Shown here piece after piece: positions 1-9,220 of a stretch of 64,000 bases of DNA (the stretch's first letter is position 1; the number at the start of each line of letters is the position of its first letter). The DNA comes from an uncultured Psychrobacter sp. (lineage in GTDB: Bacteria; Pseudomonadota; Gammaproteobacteria; Pseudomonadales; Moraxellaceae). The stretch is from assembly GCA_947501045.1 (NCBI GenBank), contig CANMUI010000005.1:186001-250000 (forward strand), read 5' to 3'. Under the pieces are notes generated by a model. The model was given only the letters and a program-made list of their open reading frames with translations. It was not told the origin of the DNA and did not search any database. Both the position numbers and the translations under genes were made by a program.

Positions 1-1
1 G

Positions 2-1033
2 CTTGGTGAGTATAATAATCATATTAAATATCTCCAAGATCGCTTAGATATCAAAATCAACCAGCGCCAAGGTAGTTTTACCCTTACTGGCGATCTAACA
101 GGTGTTGAGCGTGGCGAGCGTGTTTTATATAAGCTGGCTGACGAGGCGCAAAACTCAAAAGACATTAGTGCCGCAGAGCTACACCTTATGATCCAATCAA
201 GTATTACTCGTGATCAGGATATGGAATACGATCGGCGCAGGATTGATAATAATGAAGATGATTTAGAGTCAGCAAGCGATTTTACCCCTATCAGTTTGCG
301 TACGCGCAAAGGTAAAATCATCCCGCGCGGTGGTAACCAGCAGGACTATGTCAAAAACGTGCTCACCTCCGATGTATCCTTTGGTATTGGACCGGCTGGT
401 ACTGGTAAAACTTACTTAGCGGTAGCTTGCGCGGTCGATATGCTTGAGCGTAACGAGATTGAGCGTATTTTGCTGGTGCGTCCAGCGGTGGAAGCGGGTG
501 AGAAGTTAGGCTTTTTACCCGGTGATCTAGCGCAAAAGATTGATCCGTACTTGCGGCCTTTATATGACGCGCTCTATGAGATGCTTGGCTTTGAAAAAGT
601 GGGTAAAATGCTAGAAAAGCAAATTATTGAGATTGCGCCCCTAGCCTACATGCGTGGCCGTACCCTTAATAACTCATTTGTGATTTTAGATGAGGCACAA
701 AACACTACTCCTGAGCAGATGAAAATGTTTTTGACGCGCTTAGGTTTTGGTTCGCGAGCAGTTATTACTGGTGACATCTCGCAGGTTGACTTACCGCGCG
801 GTACCAAGTCAGGTCTGGCGCAAGCGATGGAGATTCTAAGCGATATTGAAGAGATTCATATCACCAAATTTACCTCAAAAGACGTGGTACGCCATCATTT
901 GGTACAAAAGATCGTTGAAGCTTATGATATCTTTGATGAAGAGCAGTTGGCGCTACAAGAGCAGCGCAAGTTTGAGCGTCAAAAAGAGCAAGAGCGTAAA
1001 CAGGCTATAACTGATGCAGCGAACAAATTATAA
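2..1033 (+). CDS. phoH: PhoH family ATPase (5'-truncated by window edge)
   Basis: PhoH-like cytoplasmic NTPase; the family is linked to RNA metabolism and usually sits next to ybeY, as here. The reading frame is open from base 2. The 62 codons before the first in-frame ATG (188) encode the conserved N-terminal region of the family (LGEYNNHIKYLQDRLDIKI), so the true start lies upstream of the window and ATG 188 is internal. Numbering from ATG 188, a Walker A GPAGTGKT lies at residues 68-75, followed by the PhoH-typical LVRPAVEAGEKLGFLPGDL, a Walker B with FVILDEAQNT, and ITGDISQVDLPRG. The last ~25 residues form a charged Glu/Gln/Lys tail. A terminator follows at 1094-1133. The product identity is firm; the exact cellular substrate is not known. 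Confidence 0.95.
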   Translation, partial: LGEYNNHIKYLQDRLDIKINQRQGSFTLTGDLTGVERGERVLYKLADEAQNSKDISAAELHLMIQSSITRDQDMEYDRRRIDNNEDDLESASDFTPISLRTRKGKIIPRGGNQQDYVKNVLTSDVSFGIGPAGTGKTYLAVACAVDMLERNEIERILLVRPAVEAGEKLGFLPGDLAQKIDPYLRPLYDALYEMLGFEKVGKMLEKQIIEIAPLAYMRGRTLNNSFVILDEAQNTTPEQMKMFLTRLGFGSRAVITGDISQVDLPRGTKSGLAQAMEILSDIEEIHITKFTSKDVVRHHLVQKIVEAYDIFDEEQLALQEQRKFERQKEQERKQAITDAANKL

Positions 1034-1093
1034 AGTGGTGTGTTAAAAACATCATTTTAAAGAAGTATCGTTTTAGAGCTTATCTTTACTCTC

Positions 1094-1133
1094 AAAAAAC
1101 CGGATTGCTCATAATAGAGCAGTCCGGTTTTTT
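1094..1133 (+). terminator. Intrinsic terminator after phoH
   Basis: Near-perfect 17-bp stem (1094-1110 with 1117-1133, one G-T pair) around a 6-nt ATAATA loop, with an A6 start and a T6 end. It separates phoH from ybeY, so ybeY may depend on read-through or on its own promoter in 1134-1170. The A-run and T-run make it potentially bidirectional. Confidence 0.85.
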
Positions 1134-1184
1134 ATGGTTTGAGAATAAATGATATAACACCAACAGATATTAAGGGGTCAAACG

Positions 1185-1778
1185 ATGGATTTACCTAGTA
1201 ATAATACAAACAGCATAAGAGAGAATAATGCTGTTAAAGCTGAGCTGGATATCAATGCTATAGACAGTATTGACAGTGTGCTAATTGATGAGTTCTACAG
1301 CGAAGATAATCTTATGCCAGTAGTCCTAGCTGCCTTAAATTATATCGACACCTGTATCAAAGATGATCTGACTCTGCCTTATTTTGCTGATATGAATAGA
1401 GAGCTGTGGCAAAGTAAACCAAAAACATTAGATATCTATATCACTGATAGTACAGAAGGTCATGAATTGAATCTAGAGGCACGCGGTAAGGATTATGCCA
1501 CCAACATCTTATCGTATCCAAGCGAGCTGCCTAACAGTGTGCTTGAGCTGATGCCAACGCTGCCGCTCGGTGAGCTGATTATTTGTCATGAAGTCGTTGC
1601 CTTTGAGGCGCATGAACAAGACAAAACCACCGCTCAACATATTTCGCATTTATTGGTACACGGTATACTGCATTTACTAGGTTTTGACCATGAGATTGGA
1701 CAATCAGAGCAGGATGAGATGGAACAATTTGAGATTGATGTCTTGGCAAAGCTGGCTGTGCCTAATCCCTATCTTTAA
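1185..1778 (+). CDS. ybeY: Endoribonuclease YbeY (rRNA maturation factor)
   Basis: Zinc-dependent single-strand endoribonuclease needed for 16S rRNA 3' maturation and late 30S quality control in the cytoplasm. The family's metal site H-x3-H-x5-H is present as H159, H163 and H169 (HGILHLLGFDH). At 197 residues it is longer than E. coli YbeY (about 155); the extra ~40 residues are at the N-terminus and are acidic and Asn/Ser-rich. The start ATG 1185 is preceded by an AAGGGG ribosome binding site. It follows phoH, the usual order, but the phoH terminator lies between them. The next gene is convergent. Confidence 0.95.
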   Translation: MDLPSNNTNSIRENNAVKAELDINAIDSIDSVLIDEFYSEDNLMPVVLAALNYIDTCIKDDLTLPYFADMNRELWQSKPKTLDIYITDSTEGHELNLEARGKDYATNILSYPSELPNSVLELMPTLPLGELIICHEVVAFEAHEQDKTTAQHISHLLVHGILHLLGFDHEIGQSEQDEMEQFEIDVLAKLAVPNPYL

Positions 1779-1843
1779 ATGACATCATATTTAAACTGAA
1801 ACAGGTTTAAATAAAGCTGCATTTAAACTAGATTTTAACCTAT

Positions 1844-2719
1844 TCAATTTTTGCTCATAGGTATTTTTTGCGATTGATCCATGTTGTTTATCATCTGATC
1901 CAAACCTTTAATATGTACGCTACGCTGCGGGAAAGGTATGTCGATTTTTTCGTCATCAAACACATTTTTGAACTGTTCGAGCAAATCACATTGCATGGAC
2001 CACCAGTCATCGTTGGTCGTCCAAACATTCAAGGTCAAGTCAACTGAATTGTCACCTAAATTGGTTACACGGGCGATAGGCTCGGGATCACTAAAAGAAG
2101 CGGGATGCTCTTTAGCCAGTTTTAGTATCAACTCTTTAGCCGTTTTGATGTTGGCATCATAACCTACACCGATAGTAATATCGACACGGCGATTGGGCAA
2201 TGCCGTATAATTGACCACCGCTGAGGTAGTAATATCGCTATTAGGAATAATAATGTCATGATTATTAATAGTTGTTAGATGAGTATTAACTAAGGTAATC
2301 TCAGCAACCGTACCCGTATAACTACTAATTTGCACATAGTCGCCGCGCACAAATGGGCGAAAGGTCACAATCATAATGCCAGCAGCAAAGTTGGACAACT
2401 GATCTTTTAAAGCCAAACCAACCGCTACCGCGGTGCCGCCCAATATAGCCACAACCGAGGTGGTCTGCACCCCAACCTTACTGAGCGCTGCCAAGGTAAC
2501 TACTACCAATAGTATTCCATATAACATACGACTCAAAAAGTTAGCCGCGGTCACCTCAAGATGACTACGTACCATAATACCATGAGCAAAAGTGACCAGT
2601 TTTTTGGCAAGCCAGCGACCAACCACAAACACTAGTATCGCCAGAGCAATATTAAATAATATACTCAAAGTGTTGCTGGTTAATGCTGCTACATCAATGG
2701 TAAATCCTAAAAATTCCAT
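1844..2719 (-). CDS. Small-conductance mechanosensitive channel (MscS family)
   Basis: Inner-membrane channel of the MscS family, which opens under membrane tension and releases solutes during osmotic downshock. The 291-residue length is close to E. coli MscS (286). Hydrophobic segments lie at about residues 17-38, 63-83 and 88-127. The last one is the pore helix, with Gly/Ala-rich GGTAVAVGLALKDQLSNFA. The conserved beta-domain signature FRPFVRGDYV follows, then the mixed C-terminal vestibule domain. Convergent with ybeY and 40 bp downstream of the tonB-like gene on the same strand, so possibly co-transcribed with it. Family assignment is firm; whether it is the main MscS cannot be told. Confidence 0.92.
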   Translation of the reverse strand: MEFLGFTIDVAALTSNTLSILFNIALAILVFVVGRWLAKKLVTFAHGIMVRSHLEVTAANFLSRMLYGILLVVVTLAALSKVGVQTTSVVAILGGTAVAVGLALKDQLSNFAAGIMIVTFRPFVRGDYVQISSYTGTVAEITLVNTHLTTINNHDIIIPNSDITTSAVVNYTALPNRRVDITIGVGYDANIKTAKELILKLAKEHPASFSDPEPIARVTNLGDNSVDLTLNVWTTNDDWWSMQCDLLEQFKNVFDDEKIDIPFPQRSVHIKGLDQMINNMDQSQKIPMSKN

Positions 2720-2758
2720 AGCTGCTCTTTTGTTAATTATTAATCATTGGTTGTAAAT

Positions 2759-3658
2759 CTAATAAGTGACTTCTACTGTGTTGCTATAACGATAGGTGCG
2801 AATCAGGCGTAGCTCTACAATATCTTTCATATCTGCCGTAAATCTACCAAAGGGCGCAGCTTGGCGTACTGACTGCTTGGCGGCCTCATCTAGTATCGTC
2901 GATCCTGAGCTTTCGAGTAGACGAATGGCTTTTATGTTGCCATTATCGCTGATGATTACCATAAGACGCACATCGCCAGTTATACTTTGCGCGCGAGCTT
3001 GCGCTGGATAATGCAAATTACCTACGCGCTCGACATGCTCACGAAAAGTTTCAATATAGTCAGCTGCCGCGCCGCGAGTGGTTGAATTGCTATCGAGGGT
3101 CACCACTTTGGATTTGGTGGCAAAGCTCTGTTCGCGCTGCGATAACTGGGCCTCTAAGGTAGCAATTTGCTTACGCAGGCGTGCTTCTTGTGCCGCCATG
3201 TCATCTTGGGTTTGGTCGCTGTCGTTGTCAGTCTCATTGTCAGCTTTGCGCCAGCTTAAGGTGGTACGCAGATAGCTCTCTTGATAGCGCTGCTGACGTA
3301 CTTGCCGGTGCAAATCAATTATATCTTGCGTCTCACTCATCTGCTCAGCAGATAAGGGACTAGACTGCGTGCTTTCTTGTCTTATCGGCTCAAGTACAGT
3401 GCCGCCGCCTTGCTGCGAAGCGTTAGCAATATAATGCGCATCTTCGTTAGGCTGCATGTTTTCTGTGAGCGCTTTTGCCACATCCTGCATCATCGCTGCT
3501 GGGTCTTGACCCATAGAAAAGCTGATACCAAAGATGACGATCATGTGTACCAATAATGCTATAAAAACAGCCATCGGTAAGCTAAAATCGCGGGTGGGTG
3601 CTTGTGCAGAAAAATGATAACTTTGCGAGTCTTTAATATGTGCCAAAACAGGTCTCAA
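2759..3658 (-). CDS. TonB family energy transducer
   Basis: Periplasm-spanning protein with the TonB plan: a short cytoplasmic N-terminus, one membrane anchor at about residues 27-50, a Gln/Asp-rich periplasmic linker with a predicted coiled coil (about 150-180), and a C-terminal TonB domain (about 200-299). Conserved features of that domain are YPAQARAQSITGDVRLMVII, the SSGSTILDEAA turn and the final Y-R-Y. TonB proteins pass energy from ExbB-ExbD to outer-membrane receptors, but no exbB, exbD or receptor gene is in the window. The linker lacks the long Pro-Lys repeats of E. coli TonB, so a TonB-related role other than iron uptake is possible. A weak partial Fur-box-like match lies upstream around 3705-3725; I do not rely on it. 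Confidence 0.85.
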   Translation of the reverse strand: MRPVLAHIKDSQSYHFSAQAPTRDFSLPMAVFIALLVHMIVIFGISFSMGQDPAAMMQDVAKALTENMQPNEDAHYIANASQQGGGTVLEPIRQESTQSSPLSAEQMSETQDIIDLHRQVRQQRYQESYLRTTLSWRKADNETDNDSDQTQDDMAAQEARLRKQIATLEAQLSQREQSFATKSKVVTLDSNSTTRGAAADYIETFREHVERVGNLHYPAQARAQSITGDVRLMVIISDNGNIKAIRLLESSGSTILDEAAKQSVRQAAPFGRFTADMKDIVELRLIRTYRYSNTVEVTY

Positions 3659-4153
3659 ATAATAAAAGTAGATACAGCGACAATCATTTTGCTAGGACTA
3701 TAAAAAATTATAAGCAATTATCATACCGTTGATATGAGTGCTGACTCTACTTATATTCCGATTGTTATATCCTGATTATACTTAGGTATGGACGTTGCTA
3801 CCATAGCATGAAGCAAAATTATAGCGCTGGGCTCTAACTACCGATACTAAAATTACTAAATTTTAGCGCCACTTGCTTTAAAAAACTTCTTTATAGCAAT
3901 AAGATGGTGTCAATTCGCTCAATATTATAGATTCGCGTGTAAGAAATTTGACAGCGCTTGTTTCTATTCGTTATATTTTAGGGTTATTTGCTACAATGTA
4001 CTGCCCTTTATTTAGTATAACGTTATTTTGCTATATACTATTTTCACCACTCTGTTACTGCTCGCTATATGAGTACATCTAACCCTTTGTACTGTGAAAG
4101 CATTTAGAGAATTGTACTACTAAAGCAATCCTACAATTATAAGGATAATAAGT
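3659..4153. other. Divergent intergenic region with promoter
   Basis: 495 bp between the divergent tonB-like gene and the hypothetical gene at 4154. AT-rich and without a plausible gene. It holds the sigma-70-like promoter at 3948-3976 and an 8-bp inverted repeat with a 4-nt centre at 3847-3866 (CTAAAATT and AATTTTAG). From the promoter to the gene start the putative leader is about 170 nt. Confidence 0.6.
3948..3976 (+). promoter_or_regulatory. Sigma-70-like promoter
   Basis: A perfect -35 TTGACA (3948-3953) is separated by 17 bp from a -10 TTATAT (3971-3976). It points towards the gene at 4154 and would give a leader of roughly 170 nt. Sequence match only; the transcription start is not known. 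Confidence 0.6.
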
Positions 4154-5020
4154 TTGAGCCATTTTGATGACTTTGACGACTTCTTTGATAATATCGGCTA
4201 CCGTTTTAACGAGTCGTTTCATGATGGTTGGCATAATATAGCCCAAACCATTAAACAAGCCTATAATAAAACTACCGATAAACTCGATGATGAGATTGCT
4301 CTACCGGTAGCACAAAAATACGTTAATGATGCTCTGCAAAAGTTTGTTACTGACAATGTAAACGCTATTTTAGAGCTGCGTACCGAGTTACATAATGACT
4401 GGTTTCGGCTTTTTTGTACGGTCAATGCTGCTGGTATTTATATTGAAGTTGCGGGCAATTTTAGCCTAGTTCACGTGCAATTGGATCGCAATGTACAGCG
4501 TTTTGTCTTTGGACAACTTAGCTATACTGACGTTCTCAACTTGCGTTGTGAGTCTATTTTTAAACGTCAAGGTATTAAGCTTGCTATCTGGTTTTATCAT
4601 AAGATACTCAAAAAAGACCCTTTAGGTGTCATCTTAACCTATATCAATATTGCGCGCGCTAAAGAAGATATCATCTATTTAGATATTCATCGCTGGCTTA
4701 AGAAAAACCAAAAGATTATGAGCGCCCTGCATAAAGTGCAAGTAAACTACGGTGAGCTTGAAGAGCAGCAGCTAGTACTCAAAGCTCAAATCAACTATCG
4801 AGATCTGTTAGGCGGTAATAGCGGTGAAGATATCATTACCGCTGAAGATGCTAGTGATAGCGATCAAGACCAAGACGACAGCCATAAAGAAGAAGGCAAA
4901 GAACATAAAGAAGCTGTCGATGATGACTACTACGGCGGTGAGGCCGAGCCTGAGATGATGAAAGGCCCGCTTCACCCTATAGAGGATGCAACCGAGCCTA
5001 GTAAAGAAAAAGAGGCCTAA
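4154..5020 (+). CDS. Hypothetical protein with acidic C-terminal tail
   Basis: Not recognised. 288 residues; probable TTG start at 4154 with an AAGGAT ribosome binding site at 4141-4146 and no better ATG nearby. The N-terminus is Asp/Phe-rich (MSHFDDFDDFFDNIGYRF). The middle (about 55-200) looks like a folded alpha/beta domain with regularly spaced hydrophobics (for example RLFCTVNAAGIYIEV and LVHVQLDRNVQRFVFG) and no clear signal peptide or membrane helix. The last ~65 residues are low-complexity and acidic (Asp/Glu/Lys) and probably disordered. It stands alone behind its own promoter and converges on the ferredoxin reductase gene. Even codon use and a long folded segment support a real gene; no function can be given. 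Confidence 0.8.
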   Translation: MSHFDDFDDFFDNIGYRFNESFHDGWHNIAQTIKQAYNKTTDKLDDEIALPVAQKYVNDALQKFVTDNVNAILELRTELHNDWFRLFCTVNAAGIYIEVAGNFSLVHVQLDRNVQRFVFGQLSYTDVLNLRCESIFKRQGIKLAIWFYHKILKKDPLGVILTYINIARAKEDIIYLDIHRWLKKNQKIMSALHKVQVNYGELEEQQLVLKAQINYRDLLGGNSGEDIITAEDASDSDQDQDDSHKEEGKEHKEAVDDDYYGGEAEPEMMKGPLHPIEDATEPSKEKEA

Positions 5021-5084
5021 ACCAATACGCCGCCACTCCAAACCTAAAATAGATTTAAAGACGCGGCGTTGTGTATCTACTCTT

Positions 5085-5906
5085 TTACCAGTAATTTTCT
5101 ACAGCAATATTACCCTCACCACGCCTATTCATTACAAATCCCATAGATTTCAAGGTTTCTTTGGTATCTTCTACCATCTCAGGGTTCCCGCATAGCATTA
5201 TATGAGCGTTATCAGCGTCCAGATCAACGCCTGCCTCGTCTTGTAAAGAACCATCAAGTAGTAGTTTTGGTAAACGTTCAGTCAGCGCTCCCTCTATGGG
5301 CTCGCGAGTTACTATCGGTATAAAAATAAGCTGCGCTGGATTATCAGCTAATGTGCCAAAATCTTCTTGTAGCTGCTTGATTTTATCTACGTATGCCAGC
5401 TCCTCTACTGTACGAGCGCTATAAGCTAATACAATATGCTCGTAGTCCTGCCAAGTTTGTATATCTTGTAGCATCGATAAAAACGGTGCAAGGCCAGTAC
5501 CGGTGGCTAGTAGCCATAAATCTTTGGGCAGCGGCTGCTGATAACGTGCTAAAGTCAAAAACCCAAATGGCGTGGTATTGAGTAGCAGCTCATCACCTAC
5601 CTGCAAATATTGCAGCTGTGAGGTAAATGCGCCATCAGGGATGACGATAGAAAAGAACTCTAGTGTCTCGTCAAAGGGTGAGGAAACAATAGAGTAAGCT
5701 CGAAAAATATCTTCATCTATTGGCTCAGCATCTAAGTCTTCGCTAAGCTGTTGATAGTGCTTAAGTTTACTAGGGTTGACGCCCAAACGTACAAACTGAC
5801 CAGCAGTAAATTTAAAACTGTCTGGACGGGTTACTGTAAAACTAAATAAATGGGGTGTCCAAGTGGTTTTGCTCAGTACCGTTACCGTTTGAATATTATC
5901 ACTCAT
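5085..5906 (-). CDS. fpr: Ferredoxin/flavodoxin-NADP(+) reductase
   Basis: FAD enzyme exchanging electrons between NADPH and ferredoxin or flavodoxin in the cytoplasm, feeding redox enzymes and oxidative-stress repair. The FAD-binding RAYS motif is at residues 69-72, followed by SIVSSP. The NADP-binding loop LLATGTGLAPFLSML is in the middle, and the C-terminus ends in AVENYW, the typical bacterial Fpr ending in which an aromatic residue stacks on the flavin. 273 residues against about 250 in E. coli; the extra length is mainly a loop at about residues 46-66 ahead of the FAD motif. It is followed on the plus side by the convergent gene ending at 5020 and preceded by the nuo terminator, so it has its own transcription unit. 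Confidence 0.93.
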   Translation of the reverse strand: MSDNIQTVTVLSKTTWTPHLFSFTVTRPDSFKFTAGQFVRLGVNPSKLKHYQQLSEDLDAEPIDEDIFRAYSIVSSPFDETLEFFSIVIPDGAFTSQLQYLQVGDELLLNTTPFGFLTLARYQQPLPKDLWLLATGTGLAPFLSMLQDIQTWQDYEHIVLAYSARTVEELAYVDKIKQLQEDFGTLADNPAQLIFIPIVTREPIEGALTERLPKLLLDGSLQDEAGVDLDADNAHIMLCGNPEMVEDTKETLKSMGFVMNRRGEGNIAVENYW

Positions 5907-6003
5907 AGTTGTTTATCCTTATTTATTATTAAATTTTTCTTATTAAAGCTTTCTTATTGAAGCTCTCTTATTGGCAAAGGTTTATATAACAAAGCAGATA
6001 AAA

Positions 6004-6039
6004 AAGATGCGCCAAGCATAGCATAATGCGGCGCATCTT
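6004..6039 (-). terminator. Terminator of the nuo operon
   Basis: Perfect 10-bp stem (AAGATGCGCC at 6004-6013 with GGCGCATCTT at 6030-6039), 16-nt loop, followed on the minus strand by a T-rich run. It lies about 70 bp past the nuoN stop and 97 bp before the fpr start. Confidence 0.85.
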
Positions 6040-6108
6040 ATTTTTCGAGCTTAAATAACTAATAAGAAGAATAAATTATAATCAAGGTAGCATCAAAGTA
6101 ACTTTATG

Positions 6109-7587
6109 CTACCAAATACGCGCTATACTCGACCATTCGATCAAACTATTGGGCAAGATACCAAAGAAGATAATAACAGCCGTGACGCCTATAACCATAA
6201 GACCGCCAACACGAATACCCCATTGCCCAGCCACATCAAACTCAATAAACTCTTTGGGACGTTTAAACAGCGTTAACATCACTCGCAAATAGTAGAACAG
6301 ACCAATGGCACTACCTACAACAATCATGGCAGCTAAGAACCACTGCATGCCTTGTACAGCGGCAAGTATAGCAAAGAGCTTAGTAATAAAGCCTGCAGTT
6401 AATGGAATACCAGCCAGCGACAACATCATGATAGTCATGACTCCTGTCAGTACTGGACGACGCCAAAACAGACCTTGGTAATGTATCAGCTCATCGGCTT
6501 CACCCTCTACTCGATAAGGGCTTGACATCAAGGTCACCACGCCAAACGCACCAATAGAAGTAAAGGCATAAACGGCCATATACATACTAGAGATACTATC
6601 AGCAGCTGAACCAATACTAACAATAACAATTAACACGTAACCCATATGTGCAATGGAGGAGTAACCGAGTAGACGCTTGAGATTGGTTTGACGTACTGCT
6701 AGTAAGTTACCTACTAAAATAGATAAAGTGGCCATAACCATCAATAGCATTTGTACTGATGGCAGCGCTAATAAAGCGGTATCTATTAAGAAGCGTACCG
6801 CTAGAGCCATCATCGCAACTTTAGTAACTGAACCTAAATAAGTAGCAACTGGTGCTGGAGCTCCTTCATAGACGTCGGGCGTCCAAATGTGAAAAGGCGC
6901 GGCTGACAGCTTAAAAGCAATGCCAAACAGCATCATCGCTGCACCCAATATGAGTAGAGGCGACTCAAATATATCACCAAGTACCATATTTATAGGTTTA
7001 AAGGCAAGCGTCCCTACCTGCGCGTAGATGAACGCCATACCCATAAGCAAGGTCGCTGAAGCGGTAGCGGATAAAACGATGTATTTTAATCCTGACTCCA
7101 AAGAACGGCTGCGTAAAAAGGTATAAGAAAGCAGGCCATATAGGGGTACTGATAGTAGCTCCAAACTCATAAAGAATGCTGCTATATGCTGCGCGCTTAC
7201 CATAAGTAGTGCGCCGGTAGTCGATACCAGTATTAGCAAATAAAGCTCTTCTTTATGGTCATTGAACTTGGCAAAATAAGCATAAGACAGCGTACAACAC
7301 GCTAGCGCGCAGATCAGTATGACCACCATGTTGAACTGAGCAAAATTGTCAATGACAAACATCGTATCGGCATGTGGTAATGCAGCGCCGCTACTAATAA
7401 CTCCTCCCATTTGGGCAAGCAAAGTAAACAGACTAACGTTGAGACCAAATACGGTAATCGAAGCTGTGACGAAGTGCGAGCGCTTCACGGTAATCGCGAT
7501 CATTACCAGCAAAACTGTAATCGCTACCGCAATAATGGATGCATAAGGCAACAATTCCATCAAATCATTCATCGTAATATCGTTCAT
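6109..7587 (-). CDS. nuoN: NADH-quinone oxidoreductase subunit N
   Basis: Antiporter-like membrane subunit of complex I, one of three (with NuoL and NuoM) that take part in proton translocation. 492 residues, very hydrophobic, about 14 membrane helices. Family motifs include MSLELLSVPLYGLL, the proton-pathway Lys region in FGIAFKLSAAPFHIWTPDVY, and RLLGYSSIAHMGY. Last gene of the operon: it starts 3 nt after nuoM, and a strong terminator follows. A second in-frame ATG at 7572 is an alternative start. Confidence 0.97.
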   Translation of the reverse strand: MNDITMNDLMELLPYASIIAVAITVLLVMIAITVKRSHFVTASITVFGLNVSLFTLLAQMGGVISSGAALPHADTMFVIDNFAQFNMVVILICALACCTLSYAYFAKFNDHKEELYLLILVSTTGALLMVSAQHIAAFFMSLELLSVPLYGLLSYTFLRSRSLESGLKYIVLSATASATLLMGMAFIYAQVGTLAFKPINMVLGDIFESPLLILGAAMMLFGIAFKLSAAPFHIWTPDVYEGAPAPVATYLGSVTKVAMMALAVRFLIDTALLALPSVQMLLMVMATLSILVGNLLAVRQTNLKRLLGYSSIAHMGYVLIVIVSIGSAADSISSMYMAVYAFTSIGAFGVVTLMSSPYRVEGEADELIHYQGLFWRRPVLTGVMTIMMLSLAGIPLTAGFITKLFAILAAVQGMQWFLAAMIVVGSAIGLFYYLRVMLTLFKRPKEFIEFDVAGQWGIRVGGLMVIGVTAVIIFFGILPNSLIEWSSIARIW

Positions 7588-7590
7588 GAC

Positions 7591-9219
7591 TTAACGTACC
7601 TCCATCGCATCGAGTGACTGCGGTATATTTAACTGAGTTACTTCACTATAAATATAAGCGTTATTAATCCACTGCATAGCATGACTTGAGGTATCAAGTA
7701 TCGGCTGCGGATAGAGGCCAAGCCATACCAGCCCACCAGCTAATACCAATAGTAAAGAGATCTCACGCTTACCCAAATCTTTTAGCGGGCGCTGCGGTAA
7801 ACCATGTGATTTGGTCTCATGTCTGGCTACTTCTTTGATGTTATTGGCGCCAAACAAAGCCTGGTGTATTAAAACCAACGAATATAGACCAGCTAATACT
7901 AAGCTGAAGGTTGCAAGTACTACGAATACTGGATACTGATTAAAGGTACCAAACAAGATCATAAACTCACCGATAAAGTTGCCAGTACCTGGAATACCGA
8001 GCAGCGCGGCACAGAAGAACATGAGGAGCGGCGCATAATAACGAAACTGTCCCCAAATACCGCCCATCACTGTCAAGTCGCGCGTATGCAAACGCTCATA
8101 CAATTGCCCTGCCATAATGAACAGTGCCGCTGAGCTTAAACCGTGTGCTAACATTTGCACCATCAAACCTTGCAGGCTTAGTAGCGTACCGGCATAAATA
8201 GCCAATACTACAAAACCCATATGCGAGATACTGGTATAAGCCAATAAGCGCTTCATATCTGTCTGCATAAAGGCCAACCATGCGCCATAAAAGATACCTA
8301 CCGTTCCTAGAGTCATCGCAATAGGCGCAAAGTCTTGAGAAGCGGCGGGGAATAAAGGCAATACAAAACGAATCAAACCATAAGCGGCGGTCTTAATCAG
8401 CACCCCTGCCAAATCGACTGAACCTGCTGTCGGTGCCTGTGCGTGCGCATCTGGCAACCAACCATGAAAAGGCATAATAGGCAGCTTGACAGCAAAGCCG
8501 ATAAAGAAGCACAGCATGATTGGGTACTCCCAACCATGAAGCGAGGTACCAAGCAAATCGTTGTAGTTAAAACTAAGCAAACCGCTCTGGGCATAGCTGA
8601 TGATAACTAGCAACAAAATACCAACGAGCATGATCAGCCCTGAGAGCTGAGTATAGATGAAGAATTTGGTCGCGGCATATTCTTTCGTTTTACCGCCAGC
8701 TACATCATGACCCCAAATAGCGATCAAGAAATAAATGGGAACCAGCATCATCTCCCAAAAGAAGAAGAATAAGAACATATCAAGCGCTAAAAACACACCA
8801 ATAACGCCGCCCAAGCTCCATAAAAGGTTGAGATGGAAAAAACCAACTCGGCGTTGAATCTCATTCCACGAGCAAGCAACTGCAGCGATACCAAGCAACC
8901 CTGTCAAAGCCACCATTAATAGCGACATGCCATCCATCGCCAGATAAAAGCTGATACCAAAGATAGGTATCCATGGCACATTGAATTCTGCGAACCAAGG
9001 AGCGGCTGCACGTGGTGAGATAACCTGTTCACTCATACCGCTAAAGTCGCCATACTGCCATAACACTAGCGATAAGATAAAGGTCAATATCATACCGATC
9101 AAAGCAATCCAGCGCGGCAAGCGTTTGTTGACCTTTTCAATTAACCAGCACAGCAATCCGGCAATAAAGGGAATAGCAATTAGCGCTGGTAGCATCCACG
9201 TTTGTTGTAACTCTATCAT
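7591..9219 (-). CDS. nuoM: NADH-quinone oxidoreductase subunit M
   Basis: Antiporter-like membrane subunit of complex I. 542 residues with about 14 helices. Conserved motifs are FFFFWEMMLVPIYFLIAIWG, GFAVKLPIMPFHGWLPDAH (with the conserved pathway Lys) and LLAYTSISHMGFV. The start ATG 9219 lies 1 nt after the nuoL stop, so translation is probably coupled. Somewhat longer than E. coli NuoM (509), mainly at the C-terminus. Confidence 0.97.
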   Translation of the reverse strand: MIELQQTWMLPALIAIPFIAGLLCWLIEKVNKRLPRWIALIGMILTFILSLVLWQYGDFSGMSEQVISPRAAAPWFAEFNVPWIPIFGISFYLAMDGMSLLMVALTGLLGIAAVACSWNEIQRRVGFFHLNLLWSLGGVIGVFLALDMFLFFFFWEMMLVPIYFLIAIWGHDVAGGKTKEYAATKFFIYTQLSGLIMLVGILLLVIISYAQSGLLSFNYNDLLGTSLHGWEYPIMLCFFIGFAVKLPIMPFHGWLPDAHAQAPTAGSVDLAGVLIKTAAYGLIRFVLPLFPAASQDFAPIAMTLGTVGIFYGAWLAFMQTDMKRLLAYTSISHMGFVVLAIYAGTLLSLQGLMVQMLAHGLSSAALFIMAGQLYERLHTRDLTVMGGIWGQFRYYAPLLMFFCAALLGIPGTGNFIGEFMILFGTFNQYPVFVVLATFSLVLAGLYSLVLIHQALFGANNIKEVARHETKSHGLPQRPLKDLGKREISLLLVLAGGLVWLGLYPQPILDTSSHAMQWINNAYIYSEVTQLNIPQSLDAMEVR

Positions 9220-9220
9220 T

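Noticed and set aside
3700..3730. Fur box upstream of the TonB-type gene
   Set aside because: Only one half matches GATAAT well; the other half is poor, so it is not called.
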